Source of the DNA: Gammaproteobacteria bacterium | GTDB taxonomy: Bacteria > Pseudomonadota > Gammaproteobacteria > Pseudomonadales > Halieaceae | Assembly (NCBI GenBank): GCA_024742415.1 | Contig: JANSYN010000003.1 | Span: forward strand, 301,048 to 365,047 | Reading direction: 5' to 3' | Length of the DNA: 64,000 nucleotides | Shown here: piece after piece, positions 39,442 to 48,984 of the stretch | Layout of the letters: the number at the start of each line of letters is the position of its first letter | How positions within the stretch are numbered: position 1 is the stretch's first letter | Translations under genes and position numbers: made by a program | Notes under the pieces: generated by a model | The model's input: the letters and a program-made list of their open reading frames with translations, nothing else | Database searches by the model: none | Told to the model about the DNA's origin: nothing

Positions 39442-40510
39442 AACGCCGGAGCAGGACATCAGCCCAACGCTGCTGCAACGCATCACAGAAGCCGCCGCGC
39501 GACGAGAGCCGCTGCGCATTCACGGTGGCGACACCAAGCGCGACCTGCTGGGCAGGCCGGTCGCCGGCACCGCCCTGGACATCAGCGGCCACCGGGGCAT
39601 TGTTCATTATGAACCGGCCGAACTGGTGGTGAGCGTCAGGGCCGGGACAACCATCGATTACCTGCTGAGCGCGCTGCGCGAACAGGGGCAAACGCTGGCC
39701 TGCGAGCCTCCCTCACTGGGTGGTGGCGCCACGGTCGGTGGCACCCTGGCGTGCAATCTGTCCGGCCCCGCCAGACCCTGGGGGGGCGCCATGCGCGATG
39801 CGGTACTGGGCCTGGAGATGATCAATGGCAAGGGGCAGCGCCTGAACTTCGGCGGCACGGTTATGAAAAATGTTGCAGGCTACGATGTCTCGCGCCTGCA
39901 AGCCGGCGCCATGGGCACTTTGGGTGTGATTACGCAGATCAACCTGAAGGTCATGCCGCTGCCGGAATGTGTGCAAACACTGGCCTTTGAATGCACCGCC
40001 ATCGACGCACTGGGCATGATGCGCGAGCGCGCTCGCCAGGCGTTGCCCCTGAACGGCGCCTGCTGGCATGCGGGTGTCTTGCAGCTGCGCCTGGCGGGCG
40101 CAGAAACTGCCGTGACCCATACCGCCAGGCAGTTGGGTGGCCAGGCCCTTGCAGAATCCGACACCCTCTGGCGCGACCTGCGGGAACTGCGCCTGCCGTT
40201 GTTCACGCAAGCAACGCCGCTGTGGCGGCTCTCACTGGACCCCGCCGCCCCCCTGGACGATGCATTGACGGTCAGCGCAATCGATTGGGCCGGCGCACAG
40301 CGCTGGGTTGCCACAGAGGCAGATTTCGATACCGTGTGCGCCAGCGCTGCTGCGGCAGCGGGTCACGCCTGCCTGTTCAGGGGCGGCGAGCGTCACGCTG
40401 AGGTGCGCAGCCCTCTGCACGCGCCTGACGCGGCCATTCAGCAGCGCCTGAAACTGGCCTTTGACCCGGAGCGTATTTTCAACCCCGGCCGCCTGTATGG
40501 CTGGATGTAG
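39434..40510 (+). CDS. glcE: Glycolate oxidase subunit GlcE
   Basis: PLRIHGGDTKRDLLGRPV, PPSLGGGATVGGTLACNLSGPARPWGGAMRDAVLG; overlaps glcD end. Confidence 0.93.
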   Translation: MTETPEQDISPTLLQRITEAAARREPLRIHGGDTKRDLLGRPVAGTALDISGHRGIVHYEPAELVVSVRAGTTIDYLLSALREQGQTLACEPPSLGGGATVGGTLACNLSGPARPWGGAMRDAVLGLEMINGKGQRLNFGGTVMKNVAGYDVSRLQAGAMGTLGVITQINLKVMPLPECVQTLAFECTAIDALGMMRERARQALPLNGACWHAGVLQLRLAGAETAVTHTARQLGGQALAESDTLWRDLRELRLPLFTQATPLWRLSLDPAAPLDDALTVSAIDWAGAQRWVATEADFDTVCASAAAAAGHACLFRGGERHAEVRSPLHAPDAAIQQRLKLAFDPERIFNPGRLYGWM

Positions 40511-40518
40511 GTACCATT

Positions 40519-41733
40519 ATGCACGTTGATTTGCATGCCACCCTGGCAAACGACAAGCGCGCGCAGCAGGCCGCCGAACTCACCACGGCCTGCGTGCACT
40601 GCGGCTTTTGCCTGGAAACCTGCCCCACCTACCTGGACAGGCGCGACGAGCGCGACAGCCCGCGCGGACGCATCTACCTGATCAAGCAACTGCTGGAAAG
40701 CGGCGAGGCGACGGACGTCTCACAGACGCACCTGGATCGCTGCCTGACCTGCCGCAACTGCGAAACCACCTGCCCTTCGGGCGTACAGTACGCGCTGCTG
40801 CTGGACATCGGACGCAGCCTGGTCGAGCCACTGGCACCGCGGCCGCTGTCCCAACGCGCCCTGCGGGCCCTGCTGCGTCGTGGTCTGACGCAACCGGCCG
40901 TGCTGGCATGCGGGCTGTGGCTGGCAAGGCTGGTACGGCCCCTTCTGCCGCAGGCACTGGCACGCAAGATTCCGCCGCGGCAGTCCACCGGTAAGCGGCC
41001 CGTGGCGGTGCATGCGCGCAAGATGCTGATATTGGAAGGCTGCGTGCAACGCGCAGCAACCCCGAGAACCAACGCCTGCGCCAGGCGCGTACTGGACAAG
41101 CTGGGTATCACCCTGGTCAGTGCCGCGCAGGCCGGCTGTTGTGGCGCGCTGAATCACCACCTGAACGCCCAGCGCGAAGCGCTTGAAGACCTGCGCCGCA
41201 ACATCGATGCCTGGACACCCGCTTTGGAAGACGGCATCGAAGCGATTGTCAGCACGGCATCCGGCTGCGGTGTGATGCTGGCCGACTACGGCCGCCTGCT
41301 CGCGGATGATCCCGACTACGCCCAGCGCGCGGCACGCGTCTCCGCGCTGCACAAGGATTTATGTGAAGTTCTGCTGGACGAAGACCTCAACCGCCTGCAG
41401 CTCGACACAACGATCGGCAAGGTCGCCGTACACACACCGTGTACATTGCAGCACGGACAAGCACTGCCCCATGCACTGGATGACTTGCTCAGCGCCGCAG
41501 GCTTTACGCTGGGCCAGCACCGGGACGGGCATCTCTGCTGCGGCTCGGCGGGCACGTACTCCATCCTGCACCCGGGGGCGAGTGAACGGCTGCGTGAGCA
41601 AAAACTGCAGCGCTTGCTGGAGGACTCACCGACACTGATCGCCAGCGCCAACATCGGTTGCCAGATGCACCTGCAGGCGGGCACGAGCGTGAGCGTCAAG
41701 CATTGGATCGAGTTATTCGACAGCGACGCCTGA
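40519..41733 (+). CDS. glcF: Glycolate oxidase iron-sulfur subunit GlcF
   Basis: CVHCGFCLETCPTYLDRRDERDSPRGRIYLIKQLLE, CLTCRNCETTCPSGVQY. Confidence 0.94.
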   Translation: MHVDLHATLANDKRAQQAAELTTACVHCGFCLETCPTYLDRRDERDSPRGRIYLIKQLLESGEATDVSQTHLDRCLTCRNCETTCPSGVQYALLLDIGRSLVEPLAPRPLSQRALRALLRRGLTQPAVLACGLWLARLVRPLLPQALARKIPPRQSTGKRPVAVHARKMLILEGCVQRAATPRTNACARRVLDKLGITLVSAAQAGCCGALNHHLNAQREALEDLRRNIDAWTPALEDGIEAIVSTASGCGVMLADYGRLLADDPDYAQRAARVSALHKDLCEVLLDEDLNRLQLDTTIGKVAVHTPCTLQHGQALPHALDDLLSAAGFTLGQHRDGHLCCGSAGTYSILHPGASERLREQKLQRLLEDSPTLIASANIGCQMHLQAGTSVSVKHWIELFDSDA

Positions 41734-41856
41734 TCTCTTCCGATAACCCGTAACGTCTATTCGATTAGTTCGAGCATAGCGGCGCCGGGCGAGCGCCCCA
41801 CCGCGTGCACTTTCTGCTACAGTTTGGGTTTAACAACAACAATTCCAGGACACACC

Positions 41857-43530
41857 ATGACGCACAAACTGCTGCTGGATGCCGTTTACGAGTGGGAGCA
41901 AACCGCACCTGATCGCGTATACATGACCCAGCCCATCGGCAATGGGGAAGCCATTGACTACACCTGGGCAGACACCCTGCGTGAGGCGCGCCAGATGGCC
42001 GCGCATTTGCGCGCGCTGGATCTGCCGCCCAACAGCAATATCGCCATGGTGTCGAAGAACTGCGCGCACTTTATCATCGCGGAACTGGCGATCTGGATGG
42101 CGGGACACTGCACAGTCGCCCTCTACCCCACGCTCAACGCCGAGACCGTTGCCTATATCCTGGAGCACTCGGAAGCAAAGCTGCTGTTCGTCGGCAAGCT
42201 CGACAACTGGCAGGAGATGCAAAGCGGTGTGCCCGACGACCTGCCGAAGATCGCCTTCCCACTGGCACCGGACACCGACCTACCCCAGTGGGACGACATT
42301 ATCGCGCGCTATGAACCCATCGCCGACAACCCGTCTCCCGCAGGCGACCAGCTTGCGCTGATCTGCTATACCTCGGGCAGTACCGGCAAACCCAAGGGAG
42401 TCATGCACAGCTTCGCTACCGCCTCAACACCGGCTATCAACGGCATACGGGATCTACAACTCAGTGCCGACGATCGCATGCTGTCCTACCTGCCGCTGGC
42501 GCACGTGATGGAGCGGGCGATTGTAGAGTGTGCGTCGTTCTACTCGGGCTTCCGAATCTATTTTGCAGACTCGCTCGATACATTTGTTGAGGACCTCAAG
42601 CGCGCCCGACCTACCCTGTTTATCTCCGTTCCCAGGCTGTGGTTGAAATTCCAGATGGGTGTCTTCAAGAAGTTCCCCGAGAAAAAGCTGTCGCGCCTGC
42701 TCAAGCTGCCCATCATCGGCCGCAAGGTACGCGCCAGGGTACTGGAGGGCCTGGGGCTGTCACACGTGCGCCTGGCGGGCAGCGGTTCCGCCCCCATCCC
42801 GGCAGACCTCATCACCTGGTACGAGTCGCTGGGCATAGAAATCCTCGAGGGCTATGGCATGAGTGAAGATTTCGCCTACTCCCACGCTTCCAAACCCGAT
42901 GTCCGCAAAGCGGGCTATGTCGGCATCCCCAGCCCTGGTGTGGAAACACGCATCAGTGAAGATGGCGAAATCCAGATCAAATCGCCGGGCAATATGGTGG
43001 GCTACTACAAGGCGCCCGATCTGACTGCGCAGTGTTACACCGAAGATGGCTTTTTCAGGACCGGCGACCGCGGTGAATACTCGCCAGAGGGCCTGCTGCG
43101 CATCACTGGCAGGGTGAAGGAACTGTTCAAAACCAGCAAGGGCAAATACGTCGCGCCCGTGCCTATTGAGAACCTGCTGAACACCGATGCGCACATCGAA
43201 CTGTCCTGCGTTTCCGGGCCCGGCCGGCCTGCCTGTCACGCCATAGTACAACTGGCCGAAGACTTGCGCCCGCGACTGGCCAATGATGCCAGCCTGCGGC
43301 AGAGCCTGAGTGCCAAACTCGAGGCACTGCTGGAACAGGTCAATGCACAAATCGAGGAGTTTGAGGTTATCCAGTTTATTGCTGTCGTCGCGCAGGAGTG
43401 GGATATCGACAACGGGTTTCTCACGCCCACTTTGAAGATCAAGCGGGACGCTATTGAGACAGCCTACGCGCCCTATCTCGACGACTGGTACAACAGCGGC
43501 CAGCGCGTCGTCTGGCACGGCCTCGATTAG
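41857..43530 (+). CDS. AMP-binding protein, long-chain acyl-CoA synthetase-like
   Basis: ICYTSGSTGKPKGVMHSF, LEGYGMSEDFAYS, FFRTGDRGEYSPEGLLRITGR. Confidence 0.92.
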   Translation: MTHKLLLDAVYEWEQTAPDRVYMTQPIGNGEAIDYTWADTLREARQMAAHLRALDLPPNSNIAMVSKNCAHFIIAELAIWMAGHCTVALYPTLNAETVAYILEHSEAKLLFVGKLDNWQEMQSGVPDDLPKIAFPLAPDTDLPQWDDIIARYEPIADNPSPAGDQLALICYTSGSTGKPKGVMHSFATASTPAINGIRDLQLSADDRMLSYLPLAHVMERAIVECASFYSGFRIYFADSLDTFVEDLKRARPTLFISVPRLWLKFQMGVFKKFPEKKLSRLLKLPIIGRKVRARVLEGLGLSHVRLAGSGSAPIPADLITWYESLGIEILEGYGMSEDFAYSHASKPDVRKAGYVGIPSPGVETRISEDGEIQIKSPGNMVGYYKAPDLTAQCYTEDGFFRTGDRGEYSPEGLLRITGRVKELFKTSKGKYVAPVPIENLLNTDAHIELSCVSGPGRPACHAIVQLAEDLRPRLANDASLRQSLSAKLEALLEQVNAQIEEFEVIQFIAVVAQEWDIDNGFLTPTLKIKRDAIETAYAPYLDDWYNSGQRVVWHGLD

Positions 43531-43794
43531 GGGCGCGGGGCAAGAATTGTGACATTTTCACACTTTGGTTATATCAGCATCACAACTTAGAGCAAAACAA
43601 TAGTCGACTTGCCTGCAGCGATTTGCTTCTATTTGAGTGTGCGCAGTGCGCACCGTCCAGCGGAGTCTCCTGCCGCTACCGGGGCAGGAGCCACCACAAC
43701 ACCGTTGGTGCAGTCACCAGAACAGGCCGGGGCAGGTGTGATCAGCGATTATCTCCTTGCCCTGCACTGGCATCTTGCCCAGGAGGCGCTATCT

Positions 43795-43998
43795 ATGAGA
43801 AGACAGAAACGCGATATGAGTTCCAGAGCCTACGACCGTGGTTATCACGCGGGGGTTTCCGGTCGCAGTCTGGACGATTGCCCACATTCAGATATGGAGC
43901 ACCGCCAGAACTGGGTTGCCGGTTGGCGCGAGGGACGTTCAGACCAGTGGGACGGCCTCACCGGGATCTCCGGCGTGCACAAGCTGCGCGCGCTTTGA
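43795..43998 (+). CDS. rmf: Ribosome modulation factor
   Basis: MRRQKRDMSSRAYDRGYHAGVSGRSLDDCPHSDMEHRQNWVAGWREGRSD. Confidence 0.95.
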   Translation: MRRQKRDMSSRAYDRGYHAGVSGRSLDDCPHSDMEHRQNWVAGWREGRSDQWDGLTGISGVHKLRAL

Positions 43999-44060
43999 CC
44001 ACAGCGCGCCTGTCAATTATCGCGATTTAACCCGGGGGGTGCGGGGTACACTGCCGAGCG

Positions 44061-44414
44061 CTAGAAGCCCGTAACCCGCACGCCGGACAGACCCAGACCG
44101 CACTCCCTGCGACCTGCTTCCAACAACTGCTCTACCACATCCTGCGAATCAGCAGCGGCAAACGCCTCTCTTCCGGCAAGGAACTGTTCGGGGTGCTTTT
44201 CATAACCCACGCCGGCATCGCGCACCAGACGATTCCAGCCCAACCAGAGCTCGGTACGCTGATCACCCTGTGGCACCCGTGAGGACAAACCCGCTGTTAA
44301 CAGGCCCTTGCAGTACTCCACCTGCTCGACCTCTGTTGCGGACCCGGGCCATTCGAAGGCCATGCTGACATTAGCGCTGGCCAGTAATACGGCGGCAAAG
44401 AGCATTCTGCACAT
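44061..44414 (-). CDS. Small secreted protein, Rap1a/Tai-like
   Basis: Signal peptide MCRMLFAAVLLASANVSMA; about 90-aa mature region with CKGLLTAG and WLGWNRLVRDAG. Confidence 0.5.
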   Translation of the reverse strand: MCRMLFAAVLLASANVSMAFEWPGSATEVEQVEYCKGLLTAGLSSRVPQGDQRTELWLGWNRLVRDAGVGYEKHPEQFLAGREAFAAADSQDVVEQLLEAGRRECGLGLSGVRVTGF

Positions 44415-44617
44415 TGGGTTATCTCCTGGGGTCTGTGTCACGTCAGTGATTCGAGGTTTGGTCAGCGGGATTTTCTTCCCGGTCGTAAGGTCGTCCGTCG
44501 CCAGGCACGTTTAACCGGCATTGCCTGAAGCGGGGTCATGAGTAGCATTGATGTTAACGCATTACACCAGGTGGGCAAACGTCAGCGCCGCTTTTTGTCG
44601 CAACCCAGGCCGGGTGT

Positions 44618-45241
44618 TCACGGCGACCCTGCCCAGGGCAAAGGCACCAGGCGGCGGGCAAGGCGCGACATTATGGCCGAGCGCTTGCGCAATGCCGCTT
44701 CGAAGCTCTGGCCGGTGCGCTGCATCCACGCGGCATTGGCCAGCACAAAGGCCAATGAGCGGTTTTTTTTGCGCAACGGAATGAGATACGCAACATAGCC
44801 CAGCCACGGAATCGCGGCCACTAGCAGTACCTGCAGAGAATGCAACCGGGCCCTGTCGTAATTGCCACGAACCGTTTCAGTCAACCTTGCGCCGGCAACC
44901 CAGCCCACGCGGGCGATCGTGCCCAATGGCAGTGGCACAACGTCAAACGCGAACACCACGCCGATGCTCAGGTGAGCACCAAAATGCTTCAGCACGTAGC
45001 GCGATTGGGGGTACTGAATAGGCAACTCGGCTCGCAGGCGCAGCGCCTGCAGATCGGTAATTTCGTTATCCAGGTGCAAGCGGTCCACGGTGGCCAGCAA
45101 CTGCTGCAACGAGGGCACCTTGCTGTCACTATCGACCGGCTCCTGCCCGGCTTTCGCGTTTTGCACCGGATTCGCCGACGAACCTTTCACTTCCGGGGCT
45201 TTATCGTTCAATCGAGCGACCCTCCTGACGCGGCGCCCCAT
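44618..45241 (-). CDS. Hypothetical membrane protein
   Basis: VVFAFDVVPLPLGTIARVGWVAG and LHSLQVLLVAAIPWLGYVAYLIPLR hydrophobic segments; start ambiguous (ATG 45241 or TTG 45211). Confidence 0.65.
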   Translation of the reverse strand: MGRRVRRVARLNDKAPEVKGSSANPVQNAKAGQEPVDSDSKVPSLQQLLATVDRLHLDNEITDLQALRLRAELPIQYPQSRYVLKHFGAHLSIGVVFAFDVVPLPLGTIARVGWVAGARLTETVRGNYDRARLHSLQVLLVAAIPWLGYVAYLIPLRKKNRSLAFVLANAAWMQRTGQSFEAALRKRSAIMSRLARRLVPLPWAGSP

Positions 45242-45244
45242 CAA

Positions 45245-45276
45245 CGCCTGTGCGCCTGTGCGCCTGTGCGCCTGTG
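45245..45276. repeat. (CGCCTGTG)x4 perfect 8-bp tandem repeat
   Basis: Four identical contiguous copies directly upstream of the 45241 ATG (minus strand). Confidence 0.95.
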
Positions 45277-45553
45277 CGATACTAGCGCAACTGACAATGG
45301 CAACCAACGGCTGCAGCAGGCCCTCACTCCGGTTGCGCTGCAGGTTGTGCAGAAGCAGCGCTGGTAGCGCCCTGGCACCGACAACGGAACCACACTGTTA
45401 TGCTGCAGTCTCAGGATGCGACGATGACGCGGTCGCGGGCATGCACTGGACGCGCGCCTGTGGTTAGTTAAAATGCCTGCTGCCCGCAGGGCGTCCAGGC
45501 GATGCACGCCACTGAAAATCCCGTAATACAACGTAACTTCCTCAGGAGAAAGC

Positions 45554-46510
45554 GTGGCTAACTCAGAGATTCGATTGCTTAACGACTGGCTCAGCGAACA
45601 GATTATCGGCCAGGCACATCTCGTTGAGCGCCTACTGATTGCGCTGCTGGCAGACGGCCACCTACTGGTTGAAGGCGCGCCTGGACTGGCCAAGACGCGC
45701 GCCATCAAATCACTGGGCGATGGCATTGAAGGCAGCTTTCACCGGGTGCAGTTTACGCCGGACCTTCTGCCCGGCGATGTCACAGGCACAGATATCTACC
45801 GGCCACAGGAAGGCAGCTTCCATTTCCAGAAAGGACCCATATTCAACAACCTGGTGCTGGCCGATGAGGTAAACCGTGCACCTGCCAAAGTGCAGTCGGC
45901 TCTGTTGGAGGCAATGGCCGAACGCCAGGTCAGTATTGGCAGCCAGACCTACGCTCTGCCGGATTTGTTCCTGGTGATGGCAACACAAAACCCCATCGAG
46001 CAAGAGGGCACTTACCCGTTGCCCGAGGCACAGCTGGACCGCTTTCTGCTGCACGTCAATGTGGGTTATCCGGATGCTGCGGCAGAAGCACAAATACTGC
46101 GGCTGACACGCAACGAAGCCAACCAGGTGCAGGCAAGCCGCCCTGCCCCGCTGTCCCAGGCTACGGTATTCGCGGCGCGACGCGAGGTTTTGCAGCTGCA
46201 CATGTCCGATACCATTGAGCAGTATCTCGTACAGCTGGTAATTGCCACGCGCGAGCCCGCCGCTTACAGCGAGCGCCTGGCCGGTTGGATAGACTACGGC
46301 GGCAGCCCGCGCGCGACGATTGCGCTGGATCGCTGTGCACGCGCCCACGCCTGGCTACACGGTCGTGACTTTGTCAGCCCGGATGACGTCCAGGCCGTGG
46401 CTGGCGATGTGCTGCGCCACCGCCTGCTGCTGAGCTTCGAGGCAGAAGCAAACGGGGTAACGCCCGACAGCGTCATCAATGAACTACTCAACCTGGTGCC
46501 TGTGGGCTGA
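45554..46510 (+). CDS. MoxR family AAA ATPase
   Basis: LLVEGAPGLAKTRAIKSL, QFTPDLLPGDVTGTDIY, ADEVNRAPAKVQSALLEAM, ATQNPIEQEGTYPLPEAQLDRF. Confidence 0.95.
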   Translation: MANSEIRLLNDWLSEQIIGQAHLVERLLIALLADGHLLVEGAPGLAKTRAIKSLGDGIEGSFHRVQFTPDLLPGDVTGTDIYRPQEGSFHFQKGPIFNNLVLADEVNRAPAKVQSALLEAMAERQVSIGSQTYALPDLFLVMATQNPIEQEGTYPLPEAQLDRFLLHVNVGYPDAAAEAQILRLTRNEANQVQASRPAPLSQATVFAARREVLQLHMSDTIEQYLVQLVIATREPAAYSERLAGWIDYGGSPRATIALDRCARAHAWLHGRDFVSPDDVQAVAGDVLRHRLLLSFEAEANGVTPDSVINELLNLVPVG

Positions 46511-46517
46511 ACAGATC

Positions 46518-47459
46518 ATGCTATCTGGCGATGTTCAATCACCCGCACACGGCGCCTACGTCGAACTGCGCGATCTCATCAGTGGGCGTTATCCCGCACG
46601 AGCGCTCAAACTGTCACGGCGCAAGCGTGCACTGAGTGTGCTGGCCGGCCCGACTAAAACGAACTTTCGCGGGCGCGGCATCGACTTTGAGGAGGTTCGC
46701 AGCTACCAAAGTGGTGATGACATACGCACCATTGACTGGCGCGTCACCGCTCGCACGGGCGATGCGCATACCAAACTGTTTCGCGAAGAGCGTGAAAGGC
46801 CGGTGCTGGTAGTGGTTGATCAACGCAACAGCATGTTCTTTGGGTCCAGCTATTGCTTTAAGTCTGTGCTGGCGGCCCATCTTGCCAGCCTGATCGCTTG
46901 GAGCGCGCTGGACAACGGCGATCGCGTCGGCGGCCTGGTCTTTAGCGATGCAGAACACCGCGAGATTCGACCCAAGCGCAGTCGCAGGAACGTACTGACT
47001 TTGTTATCTGAAGTTGCCGCGTACAACCATGCACTCCCACGTGCGACGCCCCCTGTGCCGGACAGCTTCAGCCAGATGCTGGACAAGCTGCGCCGTATCG
47101 CCCGGCCGGGAAGCAGCCTTTACCTGGTCAGCGATTTCATTGGCGCCAATAGCGAGGCTGCCCGTGAGCAGCTGTTTGAACTGGCCAAGCACACTGAAAT
47201 GACAGCGCTGTACTGCAGTGACGCGCTGGAAAACGACCTGCCCCGCGCAGGCACCTACGCAGTCACCGATGGCAGTCAGCGCAGCGAACTGAACACGGCG
47301 GACCGGACACTGCGCGCACGCTATGCCCGGGAACAGCAAGACAAGCAGGCTGCCATTGCCAGCACGATGCAACGACTGGGCATTCCCCTGTTGAATGCCG
47401 CCACTGACGCGTCGCCGTTTCGGTTGCTACAGACCTACTACGGAGAGGCCCGGCGATGA
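46518..47459 (+). CDS. DUF58 domain-containing protein
   Basis: RGRGIDFEEVRSYQSGDDIRTIDWRVTARTG hallmark. Confidence 0.94.
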   Translation: MLSGDVQSPAHGAYVELRDLISGRYPARALKLSRRKRALSVLAGPTKTNFRGRGIDFEEVRSYQSGDDIRTIDWRVTARTGDAHTKLFREERERPVLVVVDQRNSMFFGSSYCFKSVLAAHLASLIAWSALDNGDRVGGLVFSDAEHREIRPKRSRRNVLTLLSEVAAYNHALPRATPPVPDSFSQMLDKLRRIARPGSSLYLVSDFIGANSEAAREQLFELAKHTEMTALYCSDALENDLPRAGTYAVTDGSQRSELNTADRTLRARYAREQQDKQAAIASTMQRLGIPLLNAATDASPFRLLQTYYGEARR

Positions 47460-47941
47460 ATCCGCAAGATCCGTTGGCGGCATTACAGCCTTTGCGGGAG
47501 CCTGCCGCATTGCACTGGTGGCCCCCTGCACCGGGCTGGTGGCTGCTCGCACTGCTAGTGCTGGGCCTGCTCGCACTGCTGGTGTACCGGATCGCTTCCC
47601 GATGGCGCGCGAGTCGCTATCGCAGGCAGGGGTTGCAACAGCTAGAGGAACACAGGGCAGCGTATGATGAGCACGGTGATCCCACACGCTTCGTTGCACA
47701 GATCAACGCCGTGTTAAAAAGCGTCGCGCTGTGCGCCTACCCGCGCGGTGACGTCTCGCGTCAACACGGCGCTACCTGGATTGAGTTTCTCAACACACAG
47801 CTACCGCACAATGCCAATGATCATCGCTTCCCGCCCCACTGCTTCGAGGGTGTCTACCAGCGCGAGGCAGGCGCGCAGGATACCGCGCAGTTACTTCGGT
47901 GCGCACGCTACTGGATCAGGCACCACAGGTCTGCGCCATGA
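47456..47941 (+). CDS. DUF4381 domain-containing protein
   Basis: DPLAALQPLREPAALHWWPPAPGWWLLALLVLGLL; position in Bat operon. Confidence 0.9.
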   Translation: MNPQDPLAALQPLREPAALHWWPPAPGWWLLALLVLGLLALLVYRIASRWRASRYRRQGLQQLEEHRAAYDEHGDPTRFVAQINAVLKSVALCAYPRGDVSRQHGATWIEFLNTQLPHNANDHRFPPHCFEGVYQREAGAQDTAQLLRCARYWIRHHRSAP

Positions 47942-48984
47942 TTGAATGGGTATGGCCATGGATGTTTCTGCTGCTGCCACTGCCGTGGCTGGTGTACCGT
48001 TTTGCACCAAAGGCCCGCACGCAACAACCGGCGCTGCGTGCGCCGTTTTTCGAGCAATGGCAGGCACTGGACACAGCCAGGGGCAGCGGCACGGCACGCT
48101 CTGGCGCGCTGGTCAGGGTGCTGCTGTTCCTGTTGTGGCTGGCCCTGTTGACTGCCACGGCACGCCCGATGTGGGTGGGCGACGCCATTGAGTTGCCAGA
48201 CTCGGGGCGTGACCTCATGCTCGCGGTGGACATCTCCGGATCGATGCGCATCGAAGACATGCGCATTGGCGACAACCTCGCGCGCCGCATCGACGCCGTA
48301 AAGAGCGTGGGCGCGCAGTTTATCGACCGCCGCAAGGGTGACCGCCTCGGCCTGATACTTTTTGGCAGCCGCGCCTACGTACAATCGCCCCTGAGCTTTG
48401 ATACCGCTACAGTGCGACGCTTTCTGCTGGAAGCGCAGATTGGATTCGCCGGCAAGGAAACAGCCATCGGTGACGCCATCGGTCTGGCGGTAAAGCGCCT
48501 GCGTGAGCGCCCTGCGCAAAGCCGCGTTCTGATTCTGTTAACCGATGGCCAGGATACGGCCAGTTCGGTGCAGCCAGTAGAGGCTGCCCGCATGGCGGCA
48601 CAGATGGGTATCCGTATCTACACCATAGGTATGGGCGCCGATGAGCTCAGCATGCCGGGGCTGTTCGGCTCAAGTTTTGGCAGTCGTACCATTAACCCCT
48701 CGGCTGAACTGGACGAGGCCAGCCTGCAGGAAATCGCCTCATTGACCGGCGCCAGTTACTTCCGCGCCCGCAATCCCGCAGAGTTGGCAACGATCTATTC
48801 GCTACTGGATGAACTGGAACCGGTAGAGCAGCAATCCAGCCTGTACCGGCCGCGCCAGTATCTTGGTTACCTGCCGCTGGGGATCGCCCTTGGCATCAGC
48901 TTTGTTATTGCAATCCTGACGCTGTGGCGCTCGCGCTCGGGCGCTACGCAATCTGCCACAGCAGTTATTGAGGGGGCGCGCTGA
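47938..48984 (+). CDS. VWA domain-containing protein (BatA-like)
   Basis: LMLAVDISGSMRIEDM MIDAS motif; membrane segments at both ends. Confidence 0.93.
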   Translation: MIEWVWPWMFLLLPLPWLVYRFAPKARTQQPALRAPFFEQWQALDTARGSGTARSGALVRVLLFLLWLALLTATARPMWVGDAIELPDSGRDLMLAVDISGSMRIEDMRIGDNLARRIDAVKSVGAQFIDRRKGDRLGLILFGSRAYVQSPLSFDTATVRRFLLEAQIGFAGKETAIGDAIGLAVKRLRERPAQSRVLILLTDGQDTASSVQPVEAARMAAQMGIRIYTIGMGADELSMPGLFGSSFGSRTINPSAELDEASLQEIASLTGASYFRARNPAELATIYSLLDELEPVEQQSSLYRPRQYLGYLPLGIALGISFVIAILTLWRSRSGATQSATAVIEGAR

